The notes: generated by a model from the letters alone, not told the origin. A DNA stretch of 64,000 bases from Natronosalvus amylolyticus (GCF_024298845.1 NZ_CP101159.1:1-64000); one strand, 5' to 3'; shown: positions 43,163-52,755, counted from the stretch's first letter. Program-made: numbers and translations.

Positions 43163-46100
43163 TTAGTCGGTCACGGTAATTGTGGCACCGAAGATGTCGG
43201 TTGCATCAAAATGGCCGTAGTACAGTGCCCGGAACCGGATCTTTTGGAGGTGGTCGCGAAGCTCGTCGTCGGTCAAGTCGTCGAACTGTTCCGGGTTCAG
43301 TTCTTCTAGGAGCTGTCGGGTTACTTTCTGGATGTCTACGTAGACCGGGGCGTCGTCGCGGTTGTATTCGGTGAGTGTGGCGGGCTGATCCGCCCCGGCG
43401 AGGACAATGGCGTCAAACCCGCTGTGCTGGGTGTCATACACCGGGATCATGGCGTCGTCGACGGCAAACCCGCCGGTCACGTCGTCAGAGGGATGGTACT
43501 CCCCATGGAAGACGTTGCTGTCCGCCAGGTTGCGGCGAGCACGGAACCCGCCGGTGAGAATCGCTCTCGGCTCCTTTCCTCGTTCCTGGTGGTCTCGGCA
43601 GACGGACGTGATCTTGTCGGGTATCGACTCGTAGGCGTCGATCTGGTGGTGGATTAGGTGATCCTGATCCTCTCCCAGCCATTCCTCCAGCAGGCGGTCA
43701 ACGTGGTTCTGTACGCGGCGATCGAGATGGTGAATGAACTGTGCTGGTGGATCGGGGATGAATCCACGTTTGGGGTAGAACACGTTGTAGCCGAACCCGT
43801 CGACGTCAGTCTCGTCGTCGTACGGCCGGGTGTCGAGCCAGCCCAGATCCTTGAAGACGGTTCGGAGCATGAACTGGTCCGTGAAGGTCGAGACGTAGTC
43901 CTCTGTGAAGTCAGCGACCTTGTCCGGATCCAGATTCGCGTCGATCACCCGCTCATCTTCCCGGCGGTTCAGGAGCTCCTCCATCTGTTCATGGAGGACC
44001 AAGAACACCGCTTTCCTCTCTTCCAGGTCCGCAAACTCGTCCTCTGCGACACCGGTAAGCGCTAACTCATCGGCGGAGATGGAGTCGATCGTGTCCCAGA
44101 GGTCGGGGTAGCTCGTCCGGTCGATCGCGCTACTCACCAGCGGGTTGTCGCTCGCCGGCACCGTGTCCGTGTCGTACTCGTCAACGTCTAGGAAGAGCAG
44201 GCCCATCGCGCAGAAAAACACCTGTAGCCAGCTATGGACGGCCGGCTGACTGGCTTGAACGCCCTTGAACACGTCGGCATCCTCCGATTCCCACCGGAAG
44301 AAATCGAGGCGTCCACCGGTACACAGCCGGTAATAGATGTCGACCAGCGTGGAGAATCGGTATGTTTTGAACGATTCGCGGAACATCTCCTGGAACACGG
44401 GTTCCGCAAGGTTGCCCTCTCGGATCTCCCGGTACGCCCATGCCGCAGCCACGAACCGGGACTCCTCGAACCGGGACTGCATCGTGTCGACCGCGTCCTG
44501 TTGTTTCCGCTTGACGGCGAGCTCTTGTTCCAGCCGTTCCTGCTCCGCCTCGTCGTCGGTTTCCTCGAGCTGCCACTGCAGGTCATGGATCCTGCTTTCC
44601 GGCCGAACCATTACGAACTCGTCGTCCCCCAGGTTCCAAACGTTGTTGAACGTCTCTCCGTCCCCTTCCTCGATCGCCAGCCGGAGTAGCTGTTCCAGCG
44701 TGTCGTAGAACCCGGCCAGATCGGTGGCGGCATGGTCGGCCGCGTCGACCGATCGGGCTCCGCCCAAGTCCGCGGCCAGCATCGTCTTGATATTGTCCAG
44801 GGAGGACAGGAGGCCGTTGACCGTTTTCTGGTCGATCGCGGGACTCGCCGCCAGCACGTGGTAGTACGAAGCATAGAGGCCGATCGATTTGTCGAACAGG
44901 TGGGGTTCCTGCTGCCGGTGCTGTGCCAGCGCCAGCCGGAAGAATTCCCCGCGTACCGTGGTAATCAGGTCGGCGCTCCCGGTCTGTGCTGCCCCGTCCA
45001 GGATGTGGTAGAACTCGCGGTAGATCTGGTTGATCAGATTGGAGACCGGGACCGGGGTGCCACCGTAGACTGCACCGAGCTGTCGGTTCACCCGGGTCGC
45101 GTGCTGTAGCAGATCGATATACAGTCCCAGGTATCTCTCCAGGCGGGTCGGGCTGAGATCGGTGATCGCGGCTCGTGTCTCCTCGCCAATCCGGCCCATG
45201 TTTCGCTCGATCAAACGGTCTCCGGTCTTCCACGGCCTGTCGCTGCTGCAATGGATCGCGTCCGCCAGTTCCGCTGCGAACGCGTTCGGGACGTCCTCCG
45301 GCGTAATCGCCGGGTCGGCCACGGATACGACGTCGATCCCCGGCTGGAGTTCCTCCCCGAGACCTAGGTTCAGGAGGAGTGTCGGCTGTGTATCGCCTTC
45401 AAACCGGTCGGCATGGGCCCGGCAGACCTCAACCAGTTTGGATAGGTTGATATCCGCGATATACCCCTCCAGGTCGAGTTCCTGCGCCATGTACAGCCGG
45501 CCGTCACGGTCGACGCCGATTCCGACAAAGTCCGGGAGCATCCGTTCCAAGACGGCCTGCGAGACCGTTTGCCGGTCCTGGTCCCGGAGCTTGAGGTCGA
45601 TGCCGCGCTGCACCTGGGCGACCGCCATTGCGTCCACGGGGTCGAAGAAGATCAGCCGCGCCACCCGATAGTAGACGTAGCCGATCCCGAGGACAGTCCC
45701 GAGAAAAGTGATGAAGGTCGCATCCGCGATCGCTGGGGCCACGCTTTCACCGGATCGGGACATGTAGAGATAGGCCACGAAGCCGGATGCACCCAACGTA
45801 AAATAGATCACTGGCATGATCCGGGTCGAACTGAAGAACTCTTGGATCACGCCTTCCCGGTACTCCGTCCGCGCCGTCTGCTCCAGCAGGAAGATCAGGA
45901 CGATAAAGCTGAGGCTGGTGATCGTGAGCTGGGCTTGCCATGCGTGCTGAACCACCTCCAGCTGTACCCGGTCAACCAGCGCTAAGTCGAGCGATGCCAC
46001 CGCAACTACGACCAGCAGTCCAAGAGGGACCACCCAGAGAAAGCTCCAGTACGTCATCAATGCCCGCTTGTCCCGGGACAAATTGCGGCCTAGCCATCGC

Positions 46101-46291
46101 CATCCCCGGTCGCGAACCTCTCCACGTAGCGCCGTAAGCCGGAGAGAAGCGCCCGGAAACAGGAGGCCTGGACAGCGGCGGTAGGCCGAGACGGCGAGCG
46201 GCCACACGAAAACTGCCACCAAGAATGCAGCAAATCCCGCCACGACCACTACTGCCCCTGCCTTGGAAAGACTCACGCTCGCGATACCCAT
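43163..46291 (-). CDS. Large membrane protein with DUF2254-like N-terminal region
   Basis: A 1042-residue protein. The first 230 residues hold about five membrane segments (near residues 12-32, 82-102, 128-148, 163-183 and 195-215); the segment LTITSLSFIVLIFLLEQ resembles DUF2254-type membrane proteins. The remaining 800 residues are cytoplasmic, helical and acidic, with no known motif except a charged coiled-coil near 460-510 (ETDDEAEQERLEQELAVKRK). TATA at 46314-46324, 27 bp before the ATG at 46291, supports that start in a leaderless mRNA. It could be a membrane effector of the neighbouring defence island; the family is not known to me. Confidence 0.65.
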   Translation of the reverse strand: MGIASVSLSKAGAVVVVAGFAAFLVAVFVWPLAVSAYRRCPGLLFPGASLRLTALRGEVRDRGWRWLGRNLSRDKRALMTYWSFLWVVPLGLLVVVAVASLDLALVDRVQLEVVQHAWQAQLTITSLSFIVLIFLLEQTARTEYREGVIQEFFSSTRIMPVIYFTLGASGFVAYLYMSRSGESVAPAIADATFITFLGTVLGIGYVYYRVARLIFFDPVDAMAVAQVQRGIDLKLRDQDRQTVSQAVLERMLPDFVGIGVDRDGRLYMAQELDLEGYIADINLSKLVEVCRAHADRFEGDTQPTLLLNLGLGEELQPGIDVVSVADPAITPEDVPNAFAAELADAIHCSSDRPWKTGDRLIERNMGRIGEETRAAITDLSPTRLERYLGLYIDLLQHATRVNRQLGAVYGGTPVPVSNLINQIYREFYHILDGAAQTGSADLITTVRGEFFRLALAQHRQQEPHLFDKSIGLYASYYHVLAASPAIDQKTVNGLLSSLDNIKTMLAADLGGARSVDAADHAATDLAGFYDTLEQLLRLAIEEGDGETFNNVWNLGDDEFVMVRPESRIHDLQWQLEETDDEAEQERLEQELAVKRKQQDAVDTMQSRFEESRFVAAAWAYREIREGNLAEPVFQEMFRESFKTYRFSTLVDIYYRLCTGGRLDFFRWESEDADVFKGVQASQPAVHSWLQVFFCAMGLLFLDVDEYDTDTVPASDNPLVSSAIDRTSYPDLWDTIDSISADELALTGVAEDEFADLEERKAVFLVLHEQMEELLNRREDERVIDANLDPDKVADFTEDYVSTFTDQFMLRTVFKDLGWLDTRPYDDETDVDGFGYNVFYPKRGFIPDPPAQFIHHLDRRVQNHVDRLLEEWLGEDQDHLIHHQIDAYESIPDKITSVCRDHQERGKEPRAILTGGFRARRNLADSNVFHGEYHPSDDVTGGFAVDDAMIPVYDTQHSGFDAIVLAGADQPATLTEYNRDDAPVYVDIQKVTRQLLEELNPEQFDDLTDDELRDHLQKIRFRALYYGHFDATDIFGATITVTD

Positions 46292-46619
46292 TACTAACGG
46301 TTCTCTACCCAAGTTATAAATAATATTGAGGATCTGGATGGAACCCTTTGCGACACAAGCGGTGTTTGCTGGTTAGTGACACGGTCTGCGGCAACCAGTT
46401 TCCGAACGTTCGCACCGGTCGATTTCGACCCATACGATTGAGATTGCTCGTCCATAATTAGGTCATTAACAAATTGTCGCCGAATACCTCTGTGAGTTTC
46501 CAGATTCCATAACAAGTCATTGAATTGATTAATAACCAATCGGATTTTAAGTCTGTATGCGTATTTGCCGATTCAATAACTTTTCGAGTGCCTCAATGAT
46601 CTCGAACAACAGTGTCCCG
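46292..46619. other. 330-bp intergenic region
   Basis: It contains the promoter of the large membrane protein (TTATAAATAAT, 46314-46324). A minus-strand frame at 46294-46539 (LLWNLETHRGIRRQFVND) has some coding look and may be the relic of a gene, but overlaps that promoter. Confidence 0.4.
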
Positions 46620-47555
46620 TCACGTATCGTCCATCTCCTCCTCGACGATGTCGATAATTTTTTGAGCAGTCGAACTAATCCGCTCGAGTCGATCGAGAAT
46701 CATCTCCGGGTCATCACCTTCCCATGCAGCGAGGTAGAACACTGACCCACTCGTGTCCAACCCGAAGTATCGACCGACGATGTAGCCGACGGCTTCGGCC
46801 TCGAGTTCACGCTTTGACCGTTCGTCTTCGGTCTCGAGACCACCGTGCAGCAGTGCGTGAGCGTACTCGTGAACGAGTGTAACGCCGAGATCAGCCTCGT
46901 TTTCGCGATCACGGACTTCAACGAGTGGCTGTTTCTCCAGACGATACTGACAGACGCCCTTGGCGCTGCCGTGAGACCATTCCCGATGAGATACGACCTC
47001 GACCTCCACCTCAAGGACAACCGCTGCCTCGAGGAGCGCTGGCACCAACTCATTGGCATTGCCGATTGCCTCGGTCTCGAGTTCCGGGAGTGGCTCTCCC
47101 TCAGTCTGAGAGATATCGAAGACTGGTGCTGGCCGAAAGCCGACAAGCCCCTTGTTCCACTCGTCGGATTCAGTGTCGTCGTACTCGCACTCACTCCGTT
47201 CGTGGTACGACGACGAGTTTCCACACTCGGGGCACTTCCTCGCGATGATCGGTGCCCAGATCCAGATCGCTTTTTCGCCTTCGCTCACACATCGATCGAA
47301 CTCGTTTTGCCACGTTCTGTAGCCAGCGATTCGAGTCGCGTGCGGACACTGAAGCTTGATCAATAGTGTGTTTCGAGGAGAGTAGTCGTGGAACTCACTC
47401 TGGACGTCGAGCCACTCTCTGAACTGGTCGCTCGAGACGGCGCCGTCGACCTCACAGACGAGATCCTCGAGCCATGTTTCGATCGTACCGTGCATCTCGT
47501 CATGCCGGGTATCCGAATCGTCGAACGTTTCCCGGGTGCTGTTGCTCGTAGCCAT
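46620..47555 (-). CDS. ArdC-like antirestriction / zinc metalloprotease
   Basis: A 311-residue protein. The N-terminal 110 residues resemble the ssDNA-binding domain of ArdC (QSEFHDYSPRNTLLIKLQCP, then ATRIAGYRTWQNEF). A zinc-ribbon-like CPECG insert follows. The C-terminal half is a zincin of the ImmA/IrrE type with HEYAHALLHG (His229, His233) and a downstream Glu-rich helix (ELEAEAVGYIVGRYFG). ArdC-type proteins travel on conjugative plasmids and protect incoming DNA from restriction. The ATG at 47555 is preferred to 47561. It belongs to the plasmid backbone rather than the restriction island beside it. Confidence 0.82.
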   Translation of the reverse strand: MATSNSTRETFDDSDTRHDEMHGTIETWLEDLVCEVDGAVSSDQFREWLDVQSEFHDYSPRNTLLIKLQCPHATRIAGYRTWQNEFDRCVSEGEKAIWIWAPIIARKCPECGNSSSYHERSECEYDDTESDEWNKGLVGFRPAPVFDISQTEGEPLPELETEAIGNANELVPALLEAAVVLEVEVEVVSHREWSHGSAKGVCQYRLEKQPLVEVRDRENEADLGVTLVHEYAHALLHGGLETEDERSKRELEAEAVGYIVGRYFGLDTSGSVFYLAAWEGDDPEMILDRLERISSTAQKIIDIVEEEMDDT

Positions 47556-47698
47556 GTTCACTTCAGGTCCCTCGAGTCGAACTCGAGAAGACCGCTGGCC
47601 ATCAGCGGGTCTGAAAAAAAACCACCGTGCGGTCAGCGTCGATATGGTGAACGAATAAGAGAAAGCTCAGCAGCCTTGGAGAACGATCTCCACCAAAG

Positions 47699-47980
47699 TT
47701 ACAGAGTGTCTTCGACGTACTGGTCTTCCCACCGGCGTCGATCTTCGATCTCTCGATGTCCTCGACGGGTCACAGAATAGACGTTCGTCCGACGGTCGGC
47801 TTCACCTTTCTCGATCAGCCCTTTCTCGACGAGGGTGTCAAGATTCGGGTAGAGACGGCCGTGGTGGATCTCTTTCTCGTAGTAGTCCTCGAGTTCGTCT
47901 TTGATCGCGAGTCCGTGAGGCTCATTGAGTCCAGCAGCCACGTACAGGAGATCACGTTGAAACCCGGTCAGGTCGTACAT
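47699..47980 (-). CDS. PadR-family transcriptional regulator
   Basis: A 93-residue PadR-like winged helix: FQRDLLYVAAGLNEPHGLAI, then HGRLYPNLDTLVEKGLIEKG and VYSVTRRGHREIEDR at the wing. The short length is normal for haloarchaeal PadR proteins. A TATA element (about 47997-48007) lies close to the ATG at 47980, and GTACATAGGTGTAC (47976-47989) overlaps the start codon, so autorepression is likely. No obvious target besides its own promoter is adjacent. Confidence 0.85.
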   Translation of the reverse strand: MYDLTGFQRDLLYVAAGLNEPHGLAIKDELEDYYEKEIHHGRLYPNLDTLVEKGLIEKGEADRRTNVYSVTRRGHREIEDRRRWEDQYVEDTL

Positions 47981-48150
47981 AGGTGTACATTCGAAAATTT
48001 ATACATTAAATCCATAGTATCACGGCTGTCTGTCAGTCACAATTTTTAGAGACACTGTATCCCAACCGTGCGGACTGGGCAATAAGTGTTCTTGGCTCCA
48101 ACGTTGCGCTTCGATCGCCCGGTATTGCCGTTGACGACACCATGGTTCGC

Positions 48151-48492
48151 TCAAGATGAAATGTAGTTAATTAACTGTGTGGCCACGTCCTCGGTTCGTT
48201 CGTCCACCAGAGAAGTCATATGGAACTCTACCTCTGGTGCACTGTTGAGGGTTACGAGCGTCCACGGGAGGACGTGACTTCGTTCCCCGAGTGGCTCGCC
48301 TTCGTAGTCGTCGTCGCGGAGCGTGAGTGACTCCTCGTGGTAGGTCTTCGTGGAGATCAGGACGGTAATAAGCTGTACACCGTGGTTTGGAAATTGAGGT
48401 GTTCCCAAAACAAGCATCGGACGACCTTTGTCGGAGAGCGGATCGGTTCCCCAGATAATGTCGCCACGTTCCAGTTCACCGAACGCGGTCAC
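48151..48492 (-). CDS. MazF/PemK-like toxin
   Basis: A 113-residue protein of the MazF/PemK fold: an N-terminal LERGDIIWGTDPL strand pair, KGRPMLVLGTPQF, a central strand VQLITVLISTKTYH, and a C-terminal helix. MazF toxins are sequence-specific endoribonucleases. Its start overlaps the stop of the upstream winged-helix gene by 4 bp, as in a toxin-antitoxin operon. The usual catalytic Arg lies in GRP and a Thr or Ser in LISTKT. Probable role: plasmid stabilisation. Confidence 0.78.
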   Translation of the reverse strand: MTAFGELERGDIIWGTDPLSDKGRPMLVLGTPQFPNHGVQLITVLISTKTYHEESLTLRDDDYEGEPLGERSHVLPWTLVTLNSAPEVEFHMTSLVDERTEDVATQLINYISS

Positions 48493-48848
48493 TGCACTTC
48501 CTCCATCTCGTCAGTTTTCAACTCCTCGAGATGCTCCTCACCGTACTGCTCGTCTGCAGTCTGGTGGTGCTGGTGAAGCCGGTAGGCGGCTCGAAGCTGA
48601 TCCTCGTCGTCTGTGATCGCCCAGTACGGACGCTTATGCCGTACAAGATTTCGTTCCTTTAGTCGCGAGAGGATGGCACTGACAGCGTCCGTATCTAGGT
48701 CGAGTTGATCAGCGATCGTCGCCGCCTTCCACGCCCGGTCGTCGTTCTCATCGAGGAACAGCACGATTCGCTCGGTGTCGTTTCGTTCCTCGAATTCATC
48801 GTCGTCGGCGTTCTCGAACTCGTCGATATCGATGGTACCGCTCGACAT
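48489..48848 (-). CDS. Winged-helix antitoxin
   Basis: A 119-residue protein with an acidic N-terminus and a winged helix in the middle (ATIADQLDLDTDAVSAILSRL, followed by KERNLVRHKRPYWAI). The C-terminus is acidic and could wrap the toxin. It is first in an operon with the MazF-like gene (4-bp overlap), the normal antitoxin-first order. Antitoxins of this sort also repress their own operon. Confidence 0.72.
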   Translation of the reverse strand: MSSGTIDIDEFENADDDEFEERNDTERIVLFLDENDDRAWKAATIADQLDLDTDAVSAILSRLKERNLVRHKRPYWAITDDEDQLRAAYRLHQHHQTADEQYGEEHLEELKTDEMEEVQ

Positions 48849-49009
48849 AAATTACTGTTGGTTCCGTGGATGCATAGCTATTTGGATGTTTGTTACGGGA
48901 GGGGAACACTAACTCAGAAGCAGGTCAGATTCCGTCATTCATTCTGTCGGCGGCGTGATGAGGTGCTCCTCGAGGTTGCACGTCCATACGTCGCTGGGCC
49001 TCCGGGACT

Positions 49010-49273
49010 TCAGCGTCCACAGAACTGGAGTGATCCTTCGAGAGGTTCGAATTCTACCCGGAACCGCGTGAGTGCTGCAAGTGCGTTGACGACCAATTCA
49101 CACCCGTCGCAGGCGTAGTGTTCGCGTTCGTCAAGATCTGGCCGCGTTTGAATGACAGTGTCAACACAGATCGGGTGAGAGATTCGTTCGTCTTTTCCCC
49201 AGGAATATGCCTCGTCGGCCTCGGTACCTGACGAAGCGTCAAAGAAGGCGCAGCCAGCGAGCGTATACTGCAT
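49010..49273 (-). CDS. Small Cys-containing hypothetical protein
   Basis: An 87-residue protein (MQYTLAGCAFFDASSG at the start). Cys residues in HPICVDTV and YACDGCEL could bind a metal. It is translationally linked to the frame before it (TGATG). I recall similar small proteins next to plasmid RPA-like genes, without known function. The sequence beyond the stop can be read in another frame as LKSRRPSDVWTCNLEEHL, so the gene may once have been longer. Confidence 0.5.
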   Translation of the reverse strand: MQYTLAGCAFFDASSGTEADEAYSWGKDERISHPICVDTVIQTRPDLDEREHYACDGCELVVNALAALTRFRVEFEPLEGSLQFCGR

Positions 49274-49472
49274 CACTCACCGCCCTTGTCTGCGTTGCGA
49301 GCAGCCGTCAAGCATCGATGGCCCCAAAAATCCGCTGCTGGAAGCACAATTGAGAAGATTCGGCGAAAGCCCGGCAACTCACGGCTGGTGGCCGTGAGCA
49401 GCCCGGAACGTGGAGGTGGGTGGGGCGGTGGGTCGTGGGTGATCGGGCACCAACAAAAAGAGACCTTATCGA

Positions 49473-50321
49473 CTACTCCCACCACCGACCGCGCTCGGGG
49501 AAGATGATTTCCGACCAGTGAGTCAGCGCGATTGAACACCGTCCATTGTACCAGTTCTTCGCCGCCGCCCTGAACCGCACTCGCTCACCCTCACGAACCA
49601 TCGTCTGATTGCTCTTCGCCCAGATCGTGAACTTCGTCCGACCAGTTTCGTCCTCGAGCAGCCCAACCTGTTGAATCGCTGGACTCGAGGGCTCCCACAG
49701 TTCGATCACACGGCCTTCCACACTGACCTCGCCTCTCCTAATCGACTCGAGCCTTCCAATCGGCACAATCGTTCCTGCCTCATGTTGCATCTCTTCTTTC
49801 GTCTCCATCACCGCCTCGAACAGATCCGAACCCTCGAGAACCCGACTGGCGATCCGCTTTCCGATGACCGCTCGCGTGTACCCACCGGTGACGTCCGCTG
49901 CCAACCGCTGTGCCTGCCGATTGACCTGACCCAATTTCACCCCTCCAAGTTCCTCTCGAGGATCGACGTCCTTGCCCGGCCGTTGATTCCGTCGTGCCTG
50001 TTTAACCACCGCTCTCGTTCGCTCCGCTCGTCCCTCCTGTCGACCGAACGCTGCCTGTGCACTGATTCGCTCGAGTTCTTCCTCTCTGGCTCGAATACGC
50101 TCTTCCTGGGCTAAGGTCACACCGTAGATCCGATCCTCGTTGGTGTCGACCATCCCGTCTGGGTGGTTTGCATCCACCTTCGCCTGAATCTCCATCTCCA
50201 CCGTGGCCCGGAACTTTGGCGTCTCATCGACGACGTCCTCGTGCTCCGCTTGATCCGTTTCCTGCTCGTACGCCTGTTCATCGACCGAAACGACCTTACT
50301 AACCGACTTCTTACTAGACAT
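49473..50321 (-). CDS. RPA-like single-stranded DNA-binding protein
   Basis: A 282-residue protein. The C-terminal 110 residues form an OB fold typical of archaeal RPA: SIRRGEVSVEGRVIELWEPS, then QVGLLEDETGRTKFTIWAKS and RVRFRAAAKNWYNGRCSIAL. The N-terminal 170 residues are charged and helical, with a basic patch (ARRNQRPGKDVDPREELGG). It should coat single-stranded DNA in plasmid replication or transfer. It is the first clear gene of a minus-strand run toward 49010. Confidence 0.82.
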   Translation of the reverse strand: MSSKKSVSKVVSVDEQAYEQETDQAEHEDVVDETPKFRATVEMEIQAKVDANHPDGMVDTNEDRIYGVTLAQEERIRAREEELERISAQAAFGRQEGRAERTRAVVKQARRNQRPGKDVDPREELGGVKLGQVNRQAQRLAADVTGGYTRAVIGKRIASRVLEGSDLFEAVMETKEEMQHEAGTIVPIGRLESIRRGEVSVEGRVIELWEPSSPAIQQVGLLEDETGRTKFTIWAKSNQTMVREGERVRFRAAAKNWYNGRCSIALTHWSEIIFPERGRWWE

Positions 50322-50797
50322 TGGAGTTCATTCCAAAGGCGCTCACTCGGCGTCTTTCCGACACCACGACTCTCCAGCCCTGACTCTCTCGCTGTCCAAC
50401 ATTTCATCATACGCGTCTCGCTCGCGCCTTCGTAAGCGCCCGTCAGGGCGCGAGCGAGACGTATCGAACTACCAAACCAGTAACGCGCGGCGCTTCAATC
50501 GGAGCGAGCGTCCAGTTTTAAGCCGCTTACGTGTCTGAGCGGGAGCGAAGACCGAAAGCGCGCTTAATACTGGCATCCGAAGAGCGAGAGTGAACAAAGA
50601 GCAGAAGCGGGGAGCGGGACGTGCCTTCACTGAAGAGAACTACCACCCTCCACAGCCAGCGGATTGATCCACGTGGGTGGGATCGAAAGGGACTGACGCA
50701 CTCGGGGAACCCCCCCCTCCCCAACGACGCAAGCACCGAAACGGAGTGAGGCGCGCAGCAAGTCGCGGCACTCGAGCGAGTCAGGGGCTTTCAGGGT
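50322..50797. other. 476-bp intergenic region with a long hairpin
   Basis: No gene is seen. A 15-bp perfect inverted repeat spans 50414-50461. Several Ser/Arg-rich frames are present only because of high G+C. The region lies upstream of the RPA-like gene and downstream of a pseudogene. Confidence 0.5.
50414..50461. repeat. 15-bp perfect inverted repeat (hairpin)
   Basis: CGTCTCGCTCGCGCC (50414-50428) pairs with GGCGCGAGCGAGACG (50447-50461) around an 18-bp loop. The stem is G+C-rich and lies 93 bp upstream of the RPA-like gene. Possible roles are a terminator-like barrier, a regulator site or a nicking site; none is proven. Confidence 0.65.
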
Positions 50798-51300
50798 CTA
50801 CTTGTCGATCTCGTGGCACTCGTGGATAACGGGACGAAGTGCCTGGAGGATGATCTCGGCGGCCAGCGGCGAAAAATCGAGATCATCGGCCATCAAACGG
50901 TGGTGTTGTCTCGCCGCGTTCACGTGCGACCGTGTGGGTGAGCGCCGTCGTGAGGCCGGCGACGCCGTGGCGGTCGATGTAGGTGTCGACGTCACCGTTG
51001 GTCTCGCGGCGACCGACCGCGGCGATCAGCGCTGGCGTGCGTGATCGTGTATTCACGTCCATTCGCATCTGTCACGGTCTGGTCGATCTCGCGGGCAGTG
51101 TGCCGACGAGGCTGTCCATCGTAGATCCTTTCAACGATGCCGGCGTCGACGAGCCGATTCACGTAGCTGTAGGCCGTTCCCTGTGCGAGCTCGAGTTCGT
51201 CCATCAAGTGGACAGGGTCTCGCAGTTCGAGCACGCGTCCTTCGACGCTGACGTCGCCGCATCCCTGAGTTTCAGACGACCTCGTGAGTCTAGGAGCCAC
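50798..51300 (-). pseudogene. Frameshifted, chimeric helix-turn-helix gene
   Basis: Three frames give successive parts of one haloarchaeal regulator: MDELELAQGTAYSYVNRLVD and REIDQTVTDANGREYTIT (to about 51050), then ALIAAVGRRETNGDVDTYI and HGVAGLTTALTHTVARERGE, then MADDLDFSPLAAEIILQALR to the stop at 50798. Two frameshifts separate them. The extreme N-terminus (GDVSVEGRVLELRDP) instead resembles the OB-fold start of the RPA-like protein (GEVSVEGRVIELWEP), so recombination with an rpa copy probably formed the 5' end. It is non-functional. Confidence 0.72.
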
Positions 51301-51309
51301 AACCCACGA

Positions 51310-51792
51310 CTAAAGGTCTGGGTCGCGGTCGTCAAACATAACTCGTGCTAAGAGCCAGTACGCTGGGAGGAGGGCAATAATCACTTCAGTTGGTAGTCCA
51401 AGAATAATCCCAGTCTGGTGTTGCACTATTGACAAGACCAACGTGAAAACTGGTGTAATAACCGTACTCGGAGCAACGAATCTCTCTGAAAGATTCCACC
51501 GCTTGTATTCGTAAGCAACAATAGCGCCAAATGCCGCCACAGCGGCTAGAGCGTAGAGTTCCGTATAATCGTTAATCGGATGGACACCTTCATAGAGGCC
51601 ATACACTCCCACAGCTTGACCAAGAGCCAGTATTGCGAGGTAAGCCATTGCAAATGATTCGCTGCCTGCAATCTGGGTAGCGCTCTCAGAGTATCTGCCT
51701 CTATATTTGTCAATTGATATTTTGTACCATGCAATTCCAAAACCAAGTGCGACAATTAAGGAAATCGCAATCATTCCATATTTAGATAACAT
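51310..51792 (-). CDS. Four-span membrane protein
   Basis: A 160-residue protein with hydrophobic segments at about residues 4-24, 48-70, 78-95 and 107-150 (the last may be two). There is no motif of a known transporter. A TATA element TTTATAAAAG (51819-51828) lies about 30 bp upstream of the ATG at 51792, supporting expression. A+T-rich compared with the flanking backbone. Function unknown. Confidence 0.6.
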   Translation of the reverse strand: MLSKYGMIAISLIVALGFGIAWYKISIDKYRGRYSESATQIAGSESFAMAYLAILALGQAVGVYGLYEGVHPINDYTELYALAAVAAFGAIVAYEYKRWNLSERFVAPSTVITPVFTLVLSIVQHQTGIILGLPTEVIIALLPAYWLLARVMFDDRDPDL

Positions 51793-52024
51793 TCTAGGAG
51801 AATTAAAGTAGCATGTGTTTATAAAAGCTTCGTAGATTTAGTTCGATAATTGTATGCATTCGTGACTGGGGTGATGGTTTTGGGTAGGAAACAGTGTGAG
51901 TGCCATATCTGAAAGTTCCCCATTCTTTGCATATTTCGAGTGAACTGAGACTTTTTCCTGATGCCACGGCCAAGAGTGAATCACTGATAATAACGACGAT
52001 TACTCGTGCAAAAAGCTGCGTTCA

Positions 52025-52600
52025 CTACGGAGGTCAGCTTCGACGCCACAACTGCCACACCTGGGTTCGGAGTAATGACGAATCCCCATCTTTCTCGGAG
52101 GTTGATTCAGTGGTTCCCTCGGAGCCGTTCTCCTGTTGTTCAACGATCGATCGCCACCGCTGACGCTCTGCTGTGAGTTGTTCGATCTGGTTACCCTGAT
52201 TGGCAATGGTCTGCTTCAACTCGTCGATATGGGCCTCAAGAAGGTCGTTCTTTTCTTCGAGGCACACTCGATCAATCCGTTCAGAACCCCGTTCTGCAAT
52301 GTCTGCCCGAGAATAGAAGCAGTATCAGTATCAACAGCATTCACTGACGTCTCCACAGTAAAACGTTGTCGGCTCGTAGAATTCATTCGTTGCAGCGATT
52401 GCGCGTTCGAGGATCTTCTCTCCGTATGTCGATCTATCGGAGTGGTGGATGTCGTCCCATTTTCCTCTGATGGATCCTAATTGTGGAAACAAACGATCCA
52501 TATGCATTCGATTCCCACTCGTCCAGAACGCCAGCAGACAGTACAGTGCAATATCGGTTTCCGACTGACTGTCGTATCCATTGGTGTTGTAATATAACAA
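52025..52600 (-). pseudogene. Truncated copy of the primase-like gene
   Basis: The sequence repeats the C-terminal part of the gene at 59404-60660. It reads GYDSQSETDIALYCLLAFWT (ORF from 52600), then in another frame EEKNDLLEAHIDELKQTIAN, QLTAERQRWRSIVEQQENGS to the shared end LWRRS. The match to 59398-59966 is close at DNA level and ends abruptly near 52025 and 52586, the signature of a segmental duplication. A frameshift divides the copy and the catalytic N-terminal domain is absent. Confidence 0.8.
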
Positions 52601-52755
52601 CTAATTATAGAAAGAAAGAGGGGTGGGGGATTAATTATATAACTAAGTCAATCGGTATGGATGATTACCAAGGAGGTCACTAGTCACCAGCTCGAAGTGT
52701 CCTGAATCACGGCAACCAGATTTTACGGTTCGATAACGGATGTCGACTTCCGATC

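Noticed and set aside
46294-46539. 81-residue minus-strand frame after the metalloprotease
   Set aside because: Some coding look, but it starts at a weak TTG and overlaps the TATA box of the large membrane protein. It may be a relic; no family seen.
49273-49539. 88-residue frame before the small Cys protein
   Set aside because: It overlaps the RPA-like gene by 67 bp and is Pro/Arg-rich. The TGATG junction with the next gene is the only support, so it is not listed as a gene.
50322-50797. Possible CRISPR-like repetition in the G+C-rich gap
   Set aside because: Only one inverted repeat is present; no direct repeats with regular spacers were seen here or elsewhere in the window.
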